A stretch of 64,000 bases of DNA. Origin: Actinoplanes lutulentus. Lineage in GTDB: Bacteria > Actinomycetota > Actinomycetes > Mycobacteriales > Micromonosporaceae. The stretch is from assembly GCF_003259845.1 (NCBI RefSeq), contig NZ_QLMJ01000022.1:124001-188000 (forward strand), written 5' to 3'. Below, piece after piece: positions 1 to 9,900 of this stretch. The notes beneath the pieces were generated by a model, which saw only the letters and a program-made list of their open reading frames with translations, ran no database searches and had not been told where the DNA came from. A program made the translations under genes and the position numbers. Position 1 is the first letter of the stretch. Each line of letters begins with the position of its first letter.

Positions 1-377
1 GGGGTGACGTCGGCGACGTACGCGTTGACCACGGTGTTCGTGCCGGCGCAGGCACCCGCGAGGGCGTGGAAGATCAGTAGCGTCCACGGGCCCGGGCCGG
101 CGGCGTGGGCGAGCCAGTCGACGCCGAGCAGGGTGAGGGACGCCAGAAGTACGGGACGACGGCCGTAACGATCGGCGAGCCGTCCGAGTAGGGGAGACAC
201 GGCGAACTGGAGTACGCCGTAGGTCGATCCGAGGACGCCGGACCAGTACACGGCGGTGGCGGGATCGTCGGTCACTGTCGTCATCAGCGCCGGGATGATC
301 GGCACGATGATGCCGAGCCCGAGCATGTCGAGGAAGACGGTGACGAGCAGGAAGTTGAGGGCTGGTGCCCGGTGCAT
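1..377 (-). CDS. TetA-like MFS drug transporter, N-terminal part (runs off the window)
   Basis: Inner-membrane proton-coupled exporter of the major facilitator superfamily. Only about 125 residues lie in the window. Reading from the ATG at 377, the protein starts with a hydrophobic helix containing FLDMLGLGIIVPIIP, then GRLADRYGRRPVLLASL, the loop 2-3 signature of the TetA class. The start is supported by GAGGAG about 7 bases upstream. A 14-bp hairpin lies directly upstream of this ribosome site, so expression may depend on read-through or on melting the hairpin. The substrate cannot be told from this fragment; tetracycline-type pumps of this class export many small molecules. Confidence 0.85.
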   Translation of the reverse strand, partial: MHRAPALNFLLVTVFLDMLGLGIIVPIIPALMTTVTDDPATAVYWSGVLGSTYGVLQFAVSPLLGRLADRYGRRPVLLASLTLLGVDWLAHAAGPGPWTLLIFHALAGACAGTNTVVNAYVADVT

Positions 378-388
378 TGGTAACTCCT

Positions 389-421
389 CGGTGCGGGAAG
401 GGACGAGCCCCTCCCGCACCG
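389..421 (-). terminator. Strong hairpin between the FG-GAP gene and the MFS gene
   Basis: Arms 389-402 and 408-421 pair over 14 bp with one A-C mismatch around a 5-base loop. It lies after the stop of the upstream minus-strand gene and only a few bases before the Shine-Dalgarno of the MFS gene. It could terminate the upstream transcript or act as a 5' leader structure; there is no clear T-run on either side. Confidence 0.55.
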
Positions 422-462
422 CAGGCACGGAGGATCAGATTATCGGTGCCGTCAAATTGTTT

Positions 463-3400
463 TTATCCGAAGGCTTTGACCGTGGACCAGTCGGCGGACA
501 TGACGTTCTTCGCGGCCGCGTTCGTGTTGGTCGTGGAGCAGTAATAGACGCGGATCTGGCCGTCTGTTCCCGAGCGGGCCCACAGGTCGGGGATCTTGTC
601 GCCGTTGACGTCGGGGATGCCGACGACAGCGGTGACGCCGGTGTTCGTCCAGCCGGTGCCGTACGAGGTGTCCGCACCGGCCTTGGAGTTGGCAGCGATC
701 TTGATCGAGTCGAGGCTGACGCTGCCGGCGACGGTGCCCGGCAGGCCGGCGCGGATGTACATCGCGCCGCTGACCACGTTGCGCCAGAGGAGGTCGGGCG
801 TGCCGTCCAGGTCGATGTCGGCGATGTTGACGAGTTCCCGGGCGGTCAGGGCCCAGGCCGTGCCCTCCATCAGCGTGGCGGTCTGGAAGCTGGCGCCGGT
901 GTAACCGCTGAACACCCAGAACGCCGTGCCGGCCTGAACGGCCAGGTCGGGCATGCCGTCGCCGGTGATGTCGCCGATCGCCTTGATCGTGGTCCAGGTG
1001 GACGGCGCCGGTGCGTTCGACGGGAGCAGCACGCGGATGCGCTTGTCGACGTTGAAGCTGCCGTAACCGTCGCCGGGGTACAGGTAGAACTCGTTCGTCG
1101 GGGTCCGCACGAACAGGTCGGCGAGACCGTCACCCGGGTACGCGTCGTTGTAGACGGTGATCAGCGCGGCCTTGCCGGTCGTCGCGTCGTAGAAGTGCTT
1201 CGCGTTGTCCGGGTTGAGCTTGCCCTTGCTGTTGTACGACGACGCGAGCGACTTGTAGATCTCGCCGCCCTCGTCACCGGCGAACATCCGCAGGTACCCG
1301 GAGGCGCTGATCAGCATCATGTCGGCGACGCCGTCACCGCCGATGTCGTGCGGTTTGTCGGCGAGGGCGCCCGGTGGGACGTAGAAGCTGTAGTCGGTGC
1401 GCTGACTGCGGTTGCCGAGGGCGTCGTACGCGTACGCCAGAATCGTCGTCGGGCCGGCATGCCGTGGTGCGAGGTTGGTCTTGGTGGCGGTGCCGGTGGT
1501 GGTCGTGAGGGTCTCGCTGTCGACGCCCTCGAAGGAGAAGGTGAACTTCGTGGCGCCCTTCGAGTAGAAGGTGATCGGGCCGGTCTGGCCGAAGTTGACA
1601 GTCGCCCAGGTACTGCCGTCGCCGGTCTCCTCGAGCCAGACGTCGCTGGTCACCTCGGGCGCCGCCGGCGCGCTGGCGTCGACGGTGAGCCGGCAGGGGT
1701 CGGTTCCGTCAGGGAACCAGGTGGAGACGGCTTCGGCGCCGTCCTCGGAGCGGACGTCCCAGGAGTACGTGGCGGCGTCAGCGAGGGCGGTGCTGGCCAC
1801 CGTGTAGGTCGCCTTGCCGGTGTCCACCGCCGGCTTCACCAGCGTGCCGGCGGGTACCGTGCCACCGGTCTTCCAGAAGCGGAAACGCAGGTTCTTGAGG
1901 TCGCCGTCGGTGTCCTTGGCGTACGCGGTGAGCTTGATGTCGGTCTTGGCGACCACCACACCGGTGCCACCGGCGACGCAGGTGCCACCCGGGGAGCTGC
2001 TGCCGTTGTACGGCTGGGCCGGCGGGTGGTTGTAGACGACCGTCAGCTCGGCGGTCCGGGCAGCGAACTTACGCCAGGTCTCGGTGTCGGACTCGGAGAC
2101 CGACCGCATCCCTAGCGTGATGGTCGTCGCGCTGGCCGCGGCCGCCACCTTAGCGCCGCTGAGCACGCTGAAGGAGACGCCGTCGTTCGGGCAGGAGCTG
2201 GAGTAACCGTGCGCGAACGACCTGGTGCTCTGCAGCGTCGTCCACTTCGGCTGGCTGTTCCAGGTGGTGCTGGAGGAGATCGCACCGGTGTAATAGAACT
2301 GGTAGCTGCGGTTGGAGCAGGACCAGGAGTGGGTGTTTGTCACTTCGAAGGTCGCGGAGTCGATGTCCGCGTCGTGGATGTTCTTGTCGAAGCCCATCCG
2401 CCAGAAGGAACGGCCGGTCACGCCGGTGTCGCTCTCGTACCCGACGCGGGCTTCGGTGGTGCCGTTGTTGTAGTTGGTGCCGTTGATGAAGTTGCTGTTC
2501 GGGTGCTTCTTGGACACGAACGTCCAGGCCTTCCAGCCCGCGATCAGCGTCGGGTCCACGAAGACCGGGAACTTCGCCTTCGGATTGGTGAGCAGGCCGC
2601 TTCCGGCGACGTCGAGGCTCAGCTTCACCGCGCTGGTGCCGTCGTTGCCGAGGCTGGTCGGCAGAGCCGCGGTGACCGAGCCGGGCTCGGCGCCGGACAG
2701 GCCGGAGAGTTTCAGGACGTCGGCCGTGGTGGCGGTCGCGGTACGCGGCGCGGCGGCGGGCGCCTCGGGGTCGCGTCCGGAGGAGTCCCAGGCGAACGGG
2801 GTCGGGATCGAGCCGATCTCCTGTTTGGTCTTCGCGTCCTGGATCAGCACGCCGCCGGTCACCTTGTCGTGCCGGAAGACGGCTGTCGTCGAGGTCAGGC
2901 CGTAACTCAGAGTCTTGATCTTCGCGGCGGCCTGCTTCGTCTTCACGACCAGGACGTGCGCGATACCGCCCTCCTCGATGGTGACGATGAGCAGGTCGAC
3001 GCCGGGAAGCACCTCGGGGTACAGGGCGCGGGGGCCGTCGAGAACCGGTTCCGGGAGTTTGCCGGGCCAGGTGTACTCGATGTCGCCGACCGTGGCGAGA
3101 ACGCTGTCGTTCTCGTCGCTTCCGGTCGACAACGTGACCGGGACCGGGCCGTTGACCGGCGCGATGGTGTCGCCGTCGCGTACCAGGGTGGTGTCGATCG
3201 GTGCCCACTCACCCTGCGCGTTTCTCGCGCGCTGAGGCAGAGCGGAGGTCTGGGTACGCAATTTGCCGTTGCCCTGGACCCACGTCTGTGAGGTGGCCGT
3301 GGTGGCCGACGTGATCAGCACGTCCTTACCGGTCTTCTCGGCCTCGGCGCGAGCGAGCGCCTCGTCATCGAGCTTGTCGACGATCGGAGCAGCCGTGACG

Positions 3401-3534
3401 GGGCTGTCCGGTGGGGAGGGCTCCGACTGCGGCCACCAGGGCAGCAGGGCGGCGACCAGCGCCGCGGCCAGGAAGCCGACGGTGACGGTCAGCCTGGTGC
3501 GCGTACGCACGAAGGGTTTGAGCAGGCGAAGCAC
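463..3534 (-). CDS. Large secreted or anchored protein with DNRLRE-like and FG-GAP (VCBS) domains
   Basis: About 1023 residues; function unknown, probably cell-surface adhesion or matrix. A GTG start at 3534 is preferred because GGGAG lies just upstream and the protein then opens with a basic stretch and a hydrophobic segment (residues about 13-33), a signal anchor or signal peptide. Residues about 330-490 resemble the DNRLRE domain found in secreted actinobacterial and RHS-linked proteins (SFWRMGF, TWNSQPKW). A fibronectin-like part follows. Residues about 725-1023 hold at least five Ca-binding FG-GAP motifs such as GGDGVADMM, GDGLADLF, TGDGMPDLA, DLDGTPDLL and NGDKIPDLW, expected to form a beta-propeller. 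It is divergent from the RHS toxin gene across a 398-bp gap, so co-regulation is possible. Confidence 0.8.
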   Translation of the reverse strand: MLRLLKPFVRTRTRLTVTVGFLAAALVAALLPWWPQSEPSPPDSPVTAAPIVDKLDDEALARAEAEKTGKDVLITSATTATSQTWVQGNGKLRTQTSALPQRARNAQGEWAPIDTTLVRDGDTIAPVNGPVPVTLSTGSDENDSVLATVGDIEYTWPGKLPEPVLDGPRALYPEVLPGVDLLIVTIEEGGIAHVLVVKTKQAAAKIKTLSYGLTSTTAVFRHDKVTGGVLIQDAKTKQEIGSIPTPFAWDSSGRDPEAPAAAPRTATATTADVLKLSGLSGAEPGSVTAALPTSLGNDGTSAVKLSLDVAGSGLLTNPKAKFPVFVDPTLIAGWKAWTFVSKKHPNSNFINGTNYNNGTTEARVGYESDTGVTGRSFWRMGFDKNIHDADIDSATFEVTNTHSWSCSNRSYQFYYTGAISSSTTWNSQPKWTTLQSTRSFAHGYSSSCPNDGVSFSVLSGAKVAAAASATTITLGMRSVSESDTETWRKFAARTAELTVVYNHPPAQPYNGSSSPGGTCVAGGTGVVVAKTDIKLTAYAKDTDGDLKNLRFRFWKTGGTVPAGTLVKPAVDTGKATYTVASTALADAATYSWDVRSEDGAEAVSTWFPDGTDPCRLTVDASAPAAPEVTSDVWLEETGDGSTWATVNFGQTGPITFYSKGATKFTFSFEGVDSETLTTTTGTATKTNLAPRHAGPTTILAYAYDALGNRSQRTDYSFYVPPGALADKPHDIGGDGVADMMLISASGYLRMFAGDEGGEIYKSLASSYNSKGKLNPDNAKHFYDATTGKAALITVYNDAYPGDGLADLFVRTPTNEFYLYPGDGYGSFNVDKRIRVLLPSNAPAPSTWTTIKAIGDITGDGMPDLAVQAGTAFWVFSGYTGASFQTATLMEGTAWALTARELVNIADIDLDGTPDLLWRNVVSGAMYIRAGLPGTVAGSVSLDSIKIAANSKAGADTSYGTGWTNTGVTAVVGIPDVNGDKIPDLWARSGTDGQIRVYYCSTTNTNAAAKNVMSADWSTVKAFG

Positions 3535-3932
3535 GGTGTACTCCCGCGGAGTGTGGACAGCACGAATGGCCCCGTACGGCAGGCCGCGGGGCAGAGAGCG
3601 CGCACACAATCGCCGTTTCTGATGGCCTCTGTCCACTCCAGACGTGTTACCTGTTCGTTACCGAGCCTTCAGGTTCTTTTTATGTAATGCCGGTTGTGCG
3701 GCGATCCATTCGACTTTGTCTAGGCCGATCTTGCGCAATATTGGGCTAAATCCGACTTGGTGTTTTGGTTCCCCTTGATCAACATGGCGGCGTGCCGCAC
3801 GTCACATCCGTCGCTATAAGTGATCTTGAATATCGATCAGTACTGACGCAGAGTGCCCCAGCACGCGCCGTGATACGGCGCGTGTTTCTTCGTGCCCTCT
3901 TCACTTTTCACGCCCCGTGGGAGTCGACGCGT
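3535..3932. promoter_or_regulatory. Divergent intergenic region between the FG-GAP gene and the RHS gene
   Basis: This 398-bp gap must carry promoters for both large secreted proteins. Its middle (about 3660-3860) is clearly more AT-rich than the flanking genes, as expected for promoter DNA. I could not assign a specific -10/-35 pair or an operator. Confidence 0.4.
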
Positions 3933-6900
3933 ATGCGTGCTTCAGGTTCGCCATCCCGGCCGTTGCCGGACGATGGCCGGCCGGTCCTGACCGAGCCGGG
4001 TATGCGGCGGATTCGCCGTCGTGCCCGTGCTGCCGTCGTGCTGTCCCTGGTGTCGGCTCTGGTGCTGACCGACCTGCCGTCGGTCGCGCTGGCGATTCCC
4101 GGCGATGGGATGGAACGCGGGGTCGAGGCGCTCGAACTTCCCGAGCTGCCGGAGAGTGCGCTGGTCGATCCGGACGCCGACCCGGATCTGCCGAAGGTCA
4201 ACCCGGCTGAGGCCGTTCCGCTGGATCCGTACACGCCGGCGTCGGTGGTGCCGTGGACCGAGGACACCGGGGTCGTCGACCTGACCGGTGCGGTCGCGGG
4301 CGCCGAACCCCAGGCGGTCGAGGACCTGCCGATCAAGCTGGGTGTGCCCGAGGGCGGGGACGCCGCCGCGGTCGCCGGTGAGTGGACCGTTGATCTCGCC
4401 GCTCCGGAGGACTCGCAGACCGCGGGTGTCTCAGGCCTGATCATGAAGGTGACGCCGCCGGCGACGGTGGACCCGGCGGCCGAGGTCGCCCTGTCGGTCG
4501 TCACCGACGACTTCGCGGACCTGTACGGTCCGCAGGCCGCTGACCGGTTCGGCCTGATGCTGCTGCCGGACTGTGTTTATGACTCGCCGGGTACCGGCGA
4601 GTGCGCGGCGGTACCGCCGACCGGTGGCACCGAGGACGATGACCTCAGCGCGAACAGTGCCCTGTCCGCTGCCGACGTGATCTCCGGGGCCGAGGCGCTG
4701 CCGACGTCGGTGACCGCGGGATCGGAGGCCGGTGTCGCGGCCCGATCGGCCGGTTCCGAGACCCGCATGATCACCGCGACCGTTCCGGTTGCCAAGCTGA
4801 TCTCCGGTTCCCCGTCGTCCGGGATCAGCGCGTTCGCCACCTCCAGCGGTTCCGGCGTGGTCGGGGCGCTGGACACCGGTGCGTCGGTGGGTGGTGACTA
4901 CACCGCGTCGCCGCTGCTCTCCGCCGGTTCGTGGGCGGCCGGTTCGTCGTCCGGCGCGTTCACCTACGCGTACCAGGTGCAGGTGCCGGAAACCGCCGGC
5001 GGCCTCGTACCCAAGGTGGGTCTTTCGTATTCGTCGCAGTCCGTCGACGGTCGCACGTCGTCGACGAACAACCAGGCTTCGTGGATCGGTGACGGCTGGG
5101 ACTACGCGGCCGGGTCGATCACGCGTACCTACACCAACTGCCGGCAGGACTCGAAGAAGGCCGGGTCGAACAACGCCGAGCACCGTACCGGTGACCAGTG
5201 CTTCGGGTCGCGGAACGCGACGCTGTCGCTGTCCGGCATGACCACCGAGCTGGTCTGGGTGCCGGAGGCCGGTTCCCAGCCGCTCGACGAGAAGGGCGTC
5301 TGGTACACCGCCAACGGTGACGGCTCCAAGGTCGAGCTGCGCAAGAACACCGCGCTGAAGAACGGTGACGAGGACGGCGAGTACTGGGTCGTCACCACCC
5401 GCGACGGCACGCAGTACCAGTTCGGCCGGCACCGGCTGCCCGGCTGGTCGGATCACGGTGACGCGGCCGACGACCCGGTGACGAACTCGGTGCTGACCGT
5501 TCCGGTCTACGGCAACCACGCCGACGAGCCGTGTTACAAGGCGAAGTGGACCGAGTCCAGTTGTTACCAGGGCTGGCGCTGGAACCTCGACTACGTCGAG
5601 GACGTGCACGGCAACGCGATGAGCATGTACTGGGGTCGCGAGCTCAACTACTACGCGCCGAACTTCAACTTCAAGGACCCGGTCAAGTACCACCGGGCCG
5701 GTTACCTCAAGCGCATCGACTACGGTCAGCGCAAGGACACCGTCTACACCGCGGCGCCGCTGGGCCGGGTCACCTTCGACGTGCAGCAGCGGTGTTACAC
5801 CGAGGGCAGCCTGACCTGCACCGAGGAGAACTTCACCAGCAAGAACCCGGGCAACTACCGGATCTGGTACGACACTCCGGCTGACCTGCGCTGTGAGTCC
5901 GGCAAGATGTGCTGGAACGCGTCACCGTCGTTCTTCAGCAGGTACCGCCTCGACAAGATCACCACGCTGGCGCAGCGGACCCAGGGTTCGACGGCGCTGC
6001 AGAAGGTCGACGAGTACCAGCTCGCGCAGAGCTTCCCGACGCTGCGGATGGGCGCGAACACGGCGCTGTGGCTGGACTCCGTCACACGCACCGGCTTCGG
6101 CACCGACGGGGCGGGCATCAAGCTCAACCCGGTCCGGTTCATGGCCAACACCGAGGACATGCCGAACCGGCTCGACAACGACGCCCGGCCGAGTTTCTCG
6201 CGGCTGCGGATCGCCCGGGTCATCAACGAGTACCTCGGCGAGACCTGGGTCGAATACAACACGCCGACCGGCGCCTGTGCGACCGGCAGCGGGCTGCCCG
6301 GCAAGGGCGACACCGCCGAGCTGAAGGCCAACACCCGGCTCTGTTTCCCGGCGTTCTGGCACCCGGACGGCGACGTCGAGGACATCGACTGGTTCCACAA
6401 GTACGTGGTGACCGCGATCATCGAGTCGCCGAACGTGGACGGCGGCACCGACAGCCGTACCGAGTACGAGTACTCCGGGCCGCGGTGGAAGCTGTCCGAG
6501 GGCGAGTTCAGCAAGAAGGCGACGCGGACGTATTCGCAGTTCGCCGGGTTCCGGCAGACGGCCGTTTACACCGGCATCGACGACGACGAGACCGCGGCGC
6601 GGCGCAGCAAGTCGGTCACCCGGTTCTTCCAGGGCATGGGAGATTCGGTCCCGGTCACCGACGTGAACGGCACCGAGATCGCGAAGGACCGGGAGCCGTT
6701 CGCGGGCCGGATCGCCGAGGAGCTGACATACGCCACCGACACGGCGGACACCGCGACCGGCTGGCTCACCCGAAGTGTGAACGTCCCGGTGGCGACCAAG
6801 CTGGCCGAGCGTGATCTCGGGGACGGGCTGACGCCGCTGCGGGCCTGGCGGGTCACCGAGCCTCGCCAGATCACGTACACGAGGTCCTCTGGAACCGGCG

Positions 6901-9900
6901 ACGACACCAGCGACCTGCGTACGGTCGAGACGAAGACGACGTTCGACGAGGAATACGGCCTGCCGCAGACCGTCGAGTCCCTCGGCGACATCGACAAGAC
7001 CGGCGACGAGTCCTGCACGAAGCTGGAGTATCTGCACCACACGGCCAAGAACCTCATCGGCCTGACCAAGCAGACCCGCACCAGCCCGACCACCTGCACG
7101 AAGGCCACGTTCGACACGCTGGCGTCGCTGACCTCCGGGTCGCGGGTCGCCTACGACTACATGTCGTATGGCAGCGTCCCGTCCACCGACATCCACCGGG
7201 GACAGGTCACCCAGACCTGGTCGCTGAAGGACGACGGCACCGGGTTCCAGTCGGACTCCGTGACCACCTACGACAACATCGGCCGGGTCAAGACGACGGC
7301 CGACGACGACGGCAACACCTCGAAGATCACGTACGAGCCCGCCAACGGGCAGGTGTACAAGGTCATCAGCGCGAACGCGCTCGACTTCACCGAGACCCAG
7401 ACGCTCGAACCGGGCCGCGCTGTCACGGTGCAGACGGTCGACATCAACAACCTGGTCAGCGGCGCCGCCTACGACGCGCTGGGCCGGATGGTGACCGCGT
7501 GGGGCCCGGGCCGGTCGAAGGACGCGCCGGACTTCACCGCCACCTACACACTGCCGAGCATCCCGGCGGAGGGCGTCGACTCGCTGCCGCCGTACGTGAC
7601 CACCAAGAACCGTGGGCACGACGGCACGTGGCACACGTCGGTGTCGATCTATGACGGGCTCGGCCGGGAACGGCAGAGTCAGGAGCAGGGCACCGGCGGC
7701 GGCCGGCTGGTCACCGACACCATCTACAACGCCTCGGGCGAGATCCGGCGTACCAACAACGCCTACTTCACTGAAGGCACTCCGAGCGGCCAGCTGTTCT
7801 CCCCGCTCGCGGACACGGCGATCCCGAACGCCACCCGGTACATCTACGACGACATGGGCCGCGTCGTCGAGGAGATCCCGGTCCTCGACGGCACCGACAC
7901 ACCGGCCCGGGGCACCAAGTACCAGTACGGCGCCGACTGGTCCACCGTCATCAACCCGGCCGGCTCGGCCTCGTACCGGATGTTCAACGATGCGCTCGGC
8001 CGCACCACGCGCGTCGACACCTTCACGAACACGGCCCGCACCACGTTCACGACGATGCGCTACGAGTACAACAGCCGTGGCTACATGGTGAAGGCCACCA
8101 ACTCGGCCGACACCGCTCATCCGTGGACCTGGTCCTACGACCTGCGCGGGCGGCTGGTCAGCGCCACCGACCCGGACACCGGCACGACCACGAACACGTA
8201 CGACAAGTTCGACCAGGTCGTGACGACCACCAACGCCCGTGGCGTGGTGGTCTGGAACGAGTACGACGCGCTGGCACGCCCGAAGCAGCAGCGCCTCGGT
8301 GGCAAGGACGGCACGCTTCTCGCCGACTACACGTACGACAAGGCCACCAACGGCAAGGGCCTGCCCACCACCGTCACCAGGTACACCGACGGTCTCGGCT
8401 ACACCCAGAGCATCAGCGGCTTCACCCCCGACTACCAGCCGACCGCGACCACCATTTCCATCCCGGCCTCGGTCGCCACCACGTGGGGTCTCAAGAGCAG
8501 CTACAGCTACAACTACAGCTACACCGACACCGGGCTGACCGAGACGGCGAGCCTGCCGGCGGTCGGCAGCCTGCCGGCCGAGAAGCTGCTGGTCCGTTAC
8601 ACCAACGACGGCCTGCCGCTCTCGGTCTCCGGCAAGGACTGGTACGGCGCGGAGACGGTGTACTCGCCCTCCGGCCAGGTGCTGCGCTCCACCCTCGGCG
8701 CGCAGCCGTACCGGGTGTGGGCGACGGCGGGTTACGACGAGGCCAGCGGTGCGCTGACCAAGCAGATGACCCACCGCGAACAGCTCGGTAGCAGCAACAC
8801 GTACCTGGTGTCGTCGCGTTCCTACGGGTACGACGACGCCGGCAACGTCACCGCGATCCGGGAGCAGGCGGCAGCGACCGCCGAGCGGCAGTGTTTCACC
8901 TACGACACGATCGGCCAGCTCACCAAGGCCTGGACGTCGAAGGACCAGGCCACCTGCGCGGCCGGCCCGATCAGCAGCGGCGTCGTCAACGCCGTCGCCG
9001 GTGCCGACGGCGCTGGTTACTGGCAGGAGTACGAGTACGACCTGCGCGGCAACCGCACGAAGCTGGTCGAGCGCAACCTCACCGGCAACCCGGCCGCCGA
9101 CTCGGCTGCCATCACCAGCACCACCACCTACGACTACGGCAAGGCCGACGGCAGCCAGCCGCAGACCTTGACCAAGGTCAGCAAGGCCTACGTGACCGCG
9201 GGCGGCGCCCAGGTCAAGGCCGAGGCGACCCGGCTCTACGCGCTCACCGGCGAGACCACGTCGGTCACCTCGGTGCAGACCGGCGACAGCCAGCAGGTGG
9301 CCTGGACCCACGACGGCCAGGTCGAGCGGATCACCGGCGAGGGCAACAACGGCAAGTCCGCCTACATCGGTCTCGCCGACAAGTGCATCGACCTGAGCGG
9401 CGGTACCGCCGCGGTCGGCACCGCGATCCACCTGTACTCGTGCAACAACACGATCGCGCAGAAGTGGGGCTTCGTCCGCTCGTCCGAGCAGACGGATCCG
9501 AACCTCGGCGCGCTGACGATCTACGACAACAAGTGGTGTGCGCAGCCGGCGGCGAACACGGCCACCTCGGCGGTGAAGCTGCAGAAGTGTGACGGCAGCG
9601 CCGCGCAGAACTTCAAGCGCAACACCACGACCGGCCAGCTCGCCCACCCGGCATCCGGGCTGTGCGTCATGGTCAAGGACGCCAACTCGGCCAGCGCCAC
9701 CCCGCTGGTCCTCGCCGCCTGCGACACGACGTCACTGGCACAGCAGTGGCAGCCGCAGAACGAGACCCGCTTCATCTACGGTCCCAGCGGCGGCCGCCTG
9801 ATGACCATCCAGGGCAAGGACAAGCAGGCCACCCTGCACCTGGGCGAGTCCGAGATCACCGTGCTCAAGGGCGGTGCGCTGGTCAACACCCAGCGCAGTT

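Noticed and set aside
256..2115. Long plus-strand frame (619 codons) over the FG-GAP gene
   Set aside because: It is antisense to the FG-GAP gene; it has no domain, is Arg/Val/Gly-biased and has no ribosome site. Typical shadow of a GC-rich gene.
5922..9647. 1241-codon minus-strand frame inside the RHS gene
   Set aside because: Antisense shadow rich in Arg, Gly, Val and Asp with no domain; the plus strand carries clear RHS repeats throughout.
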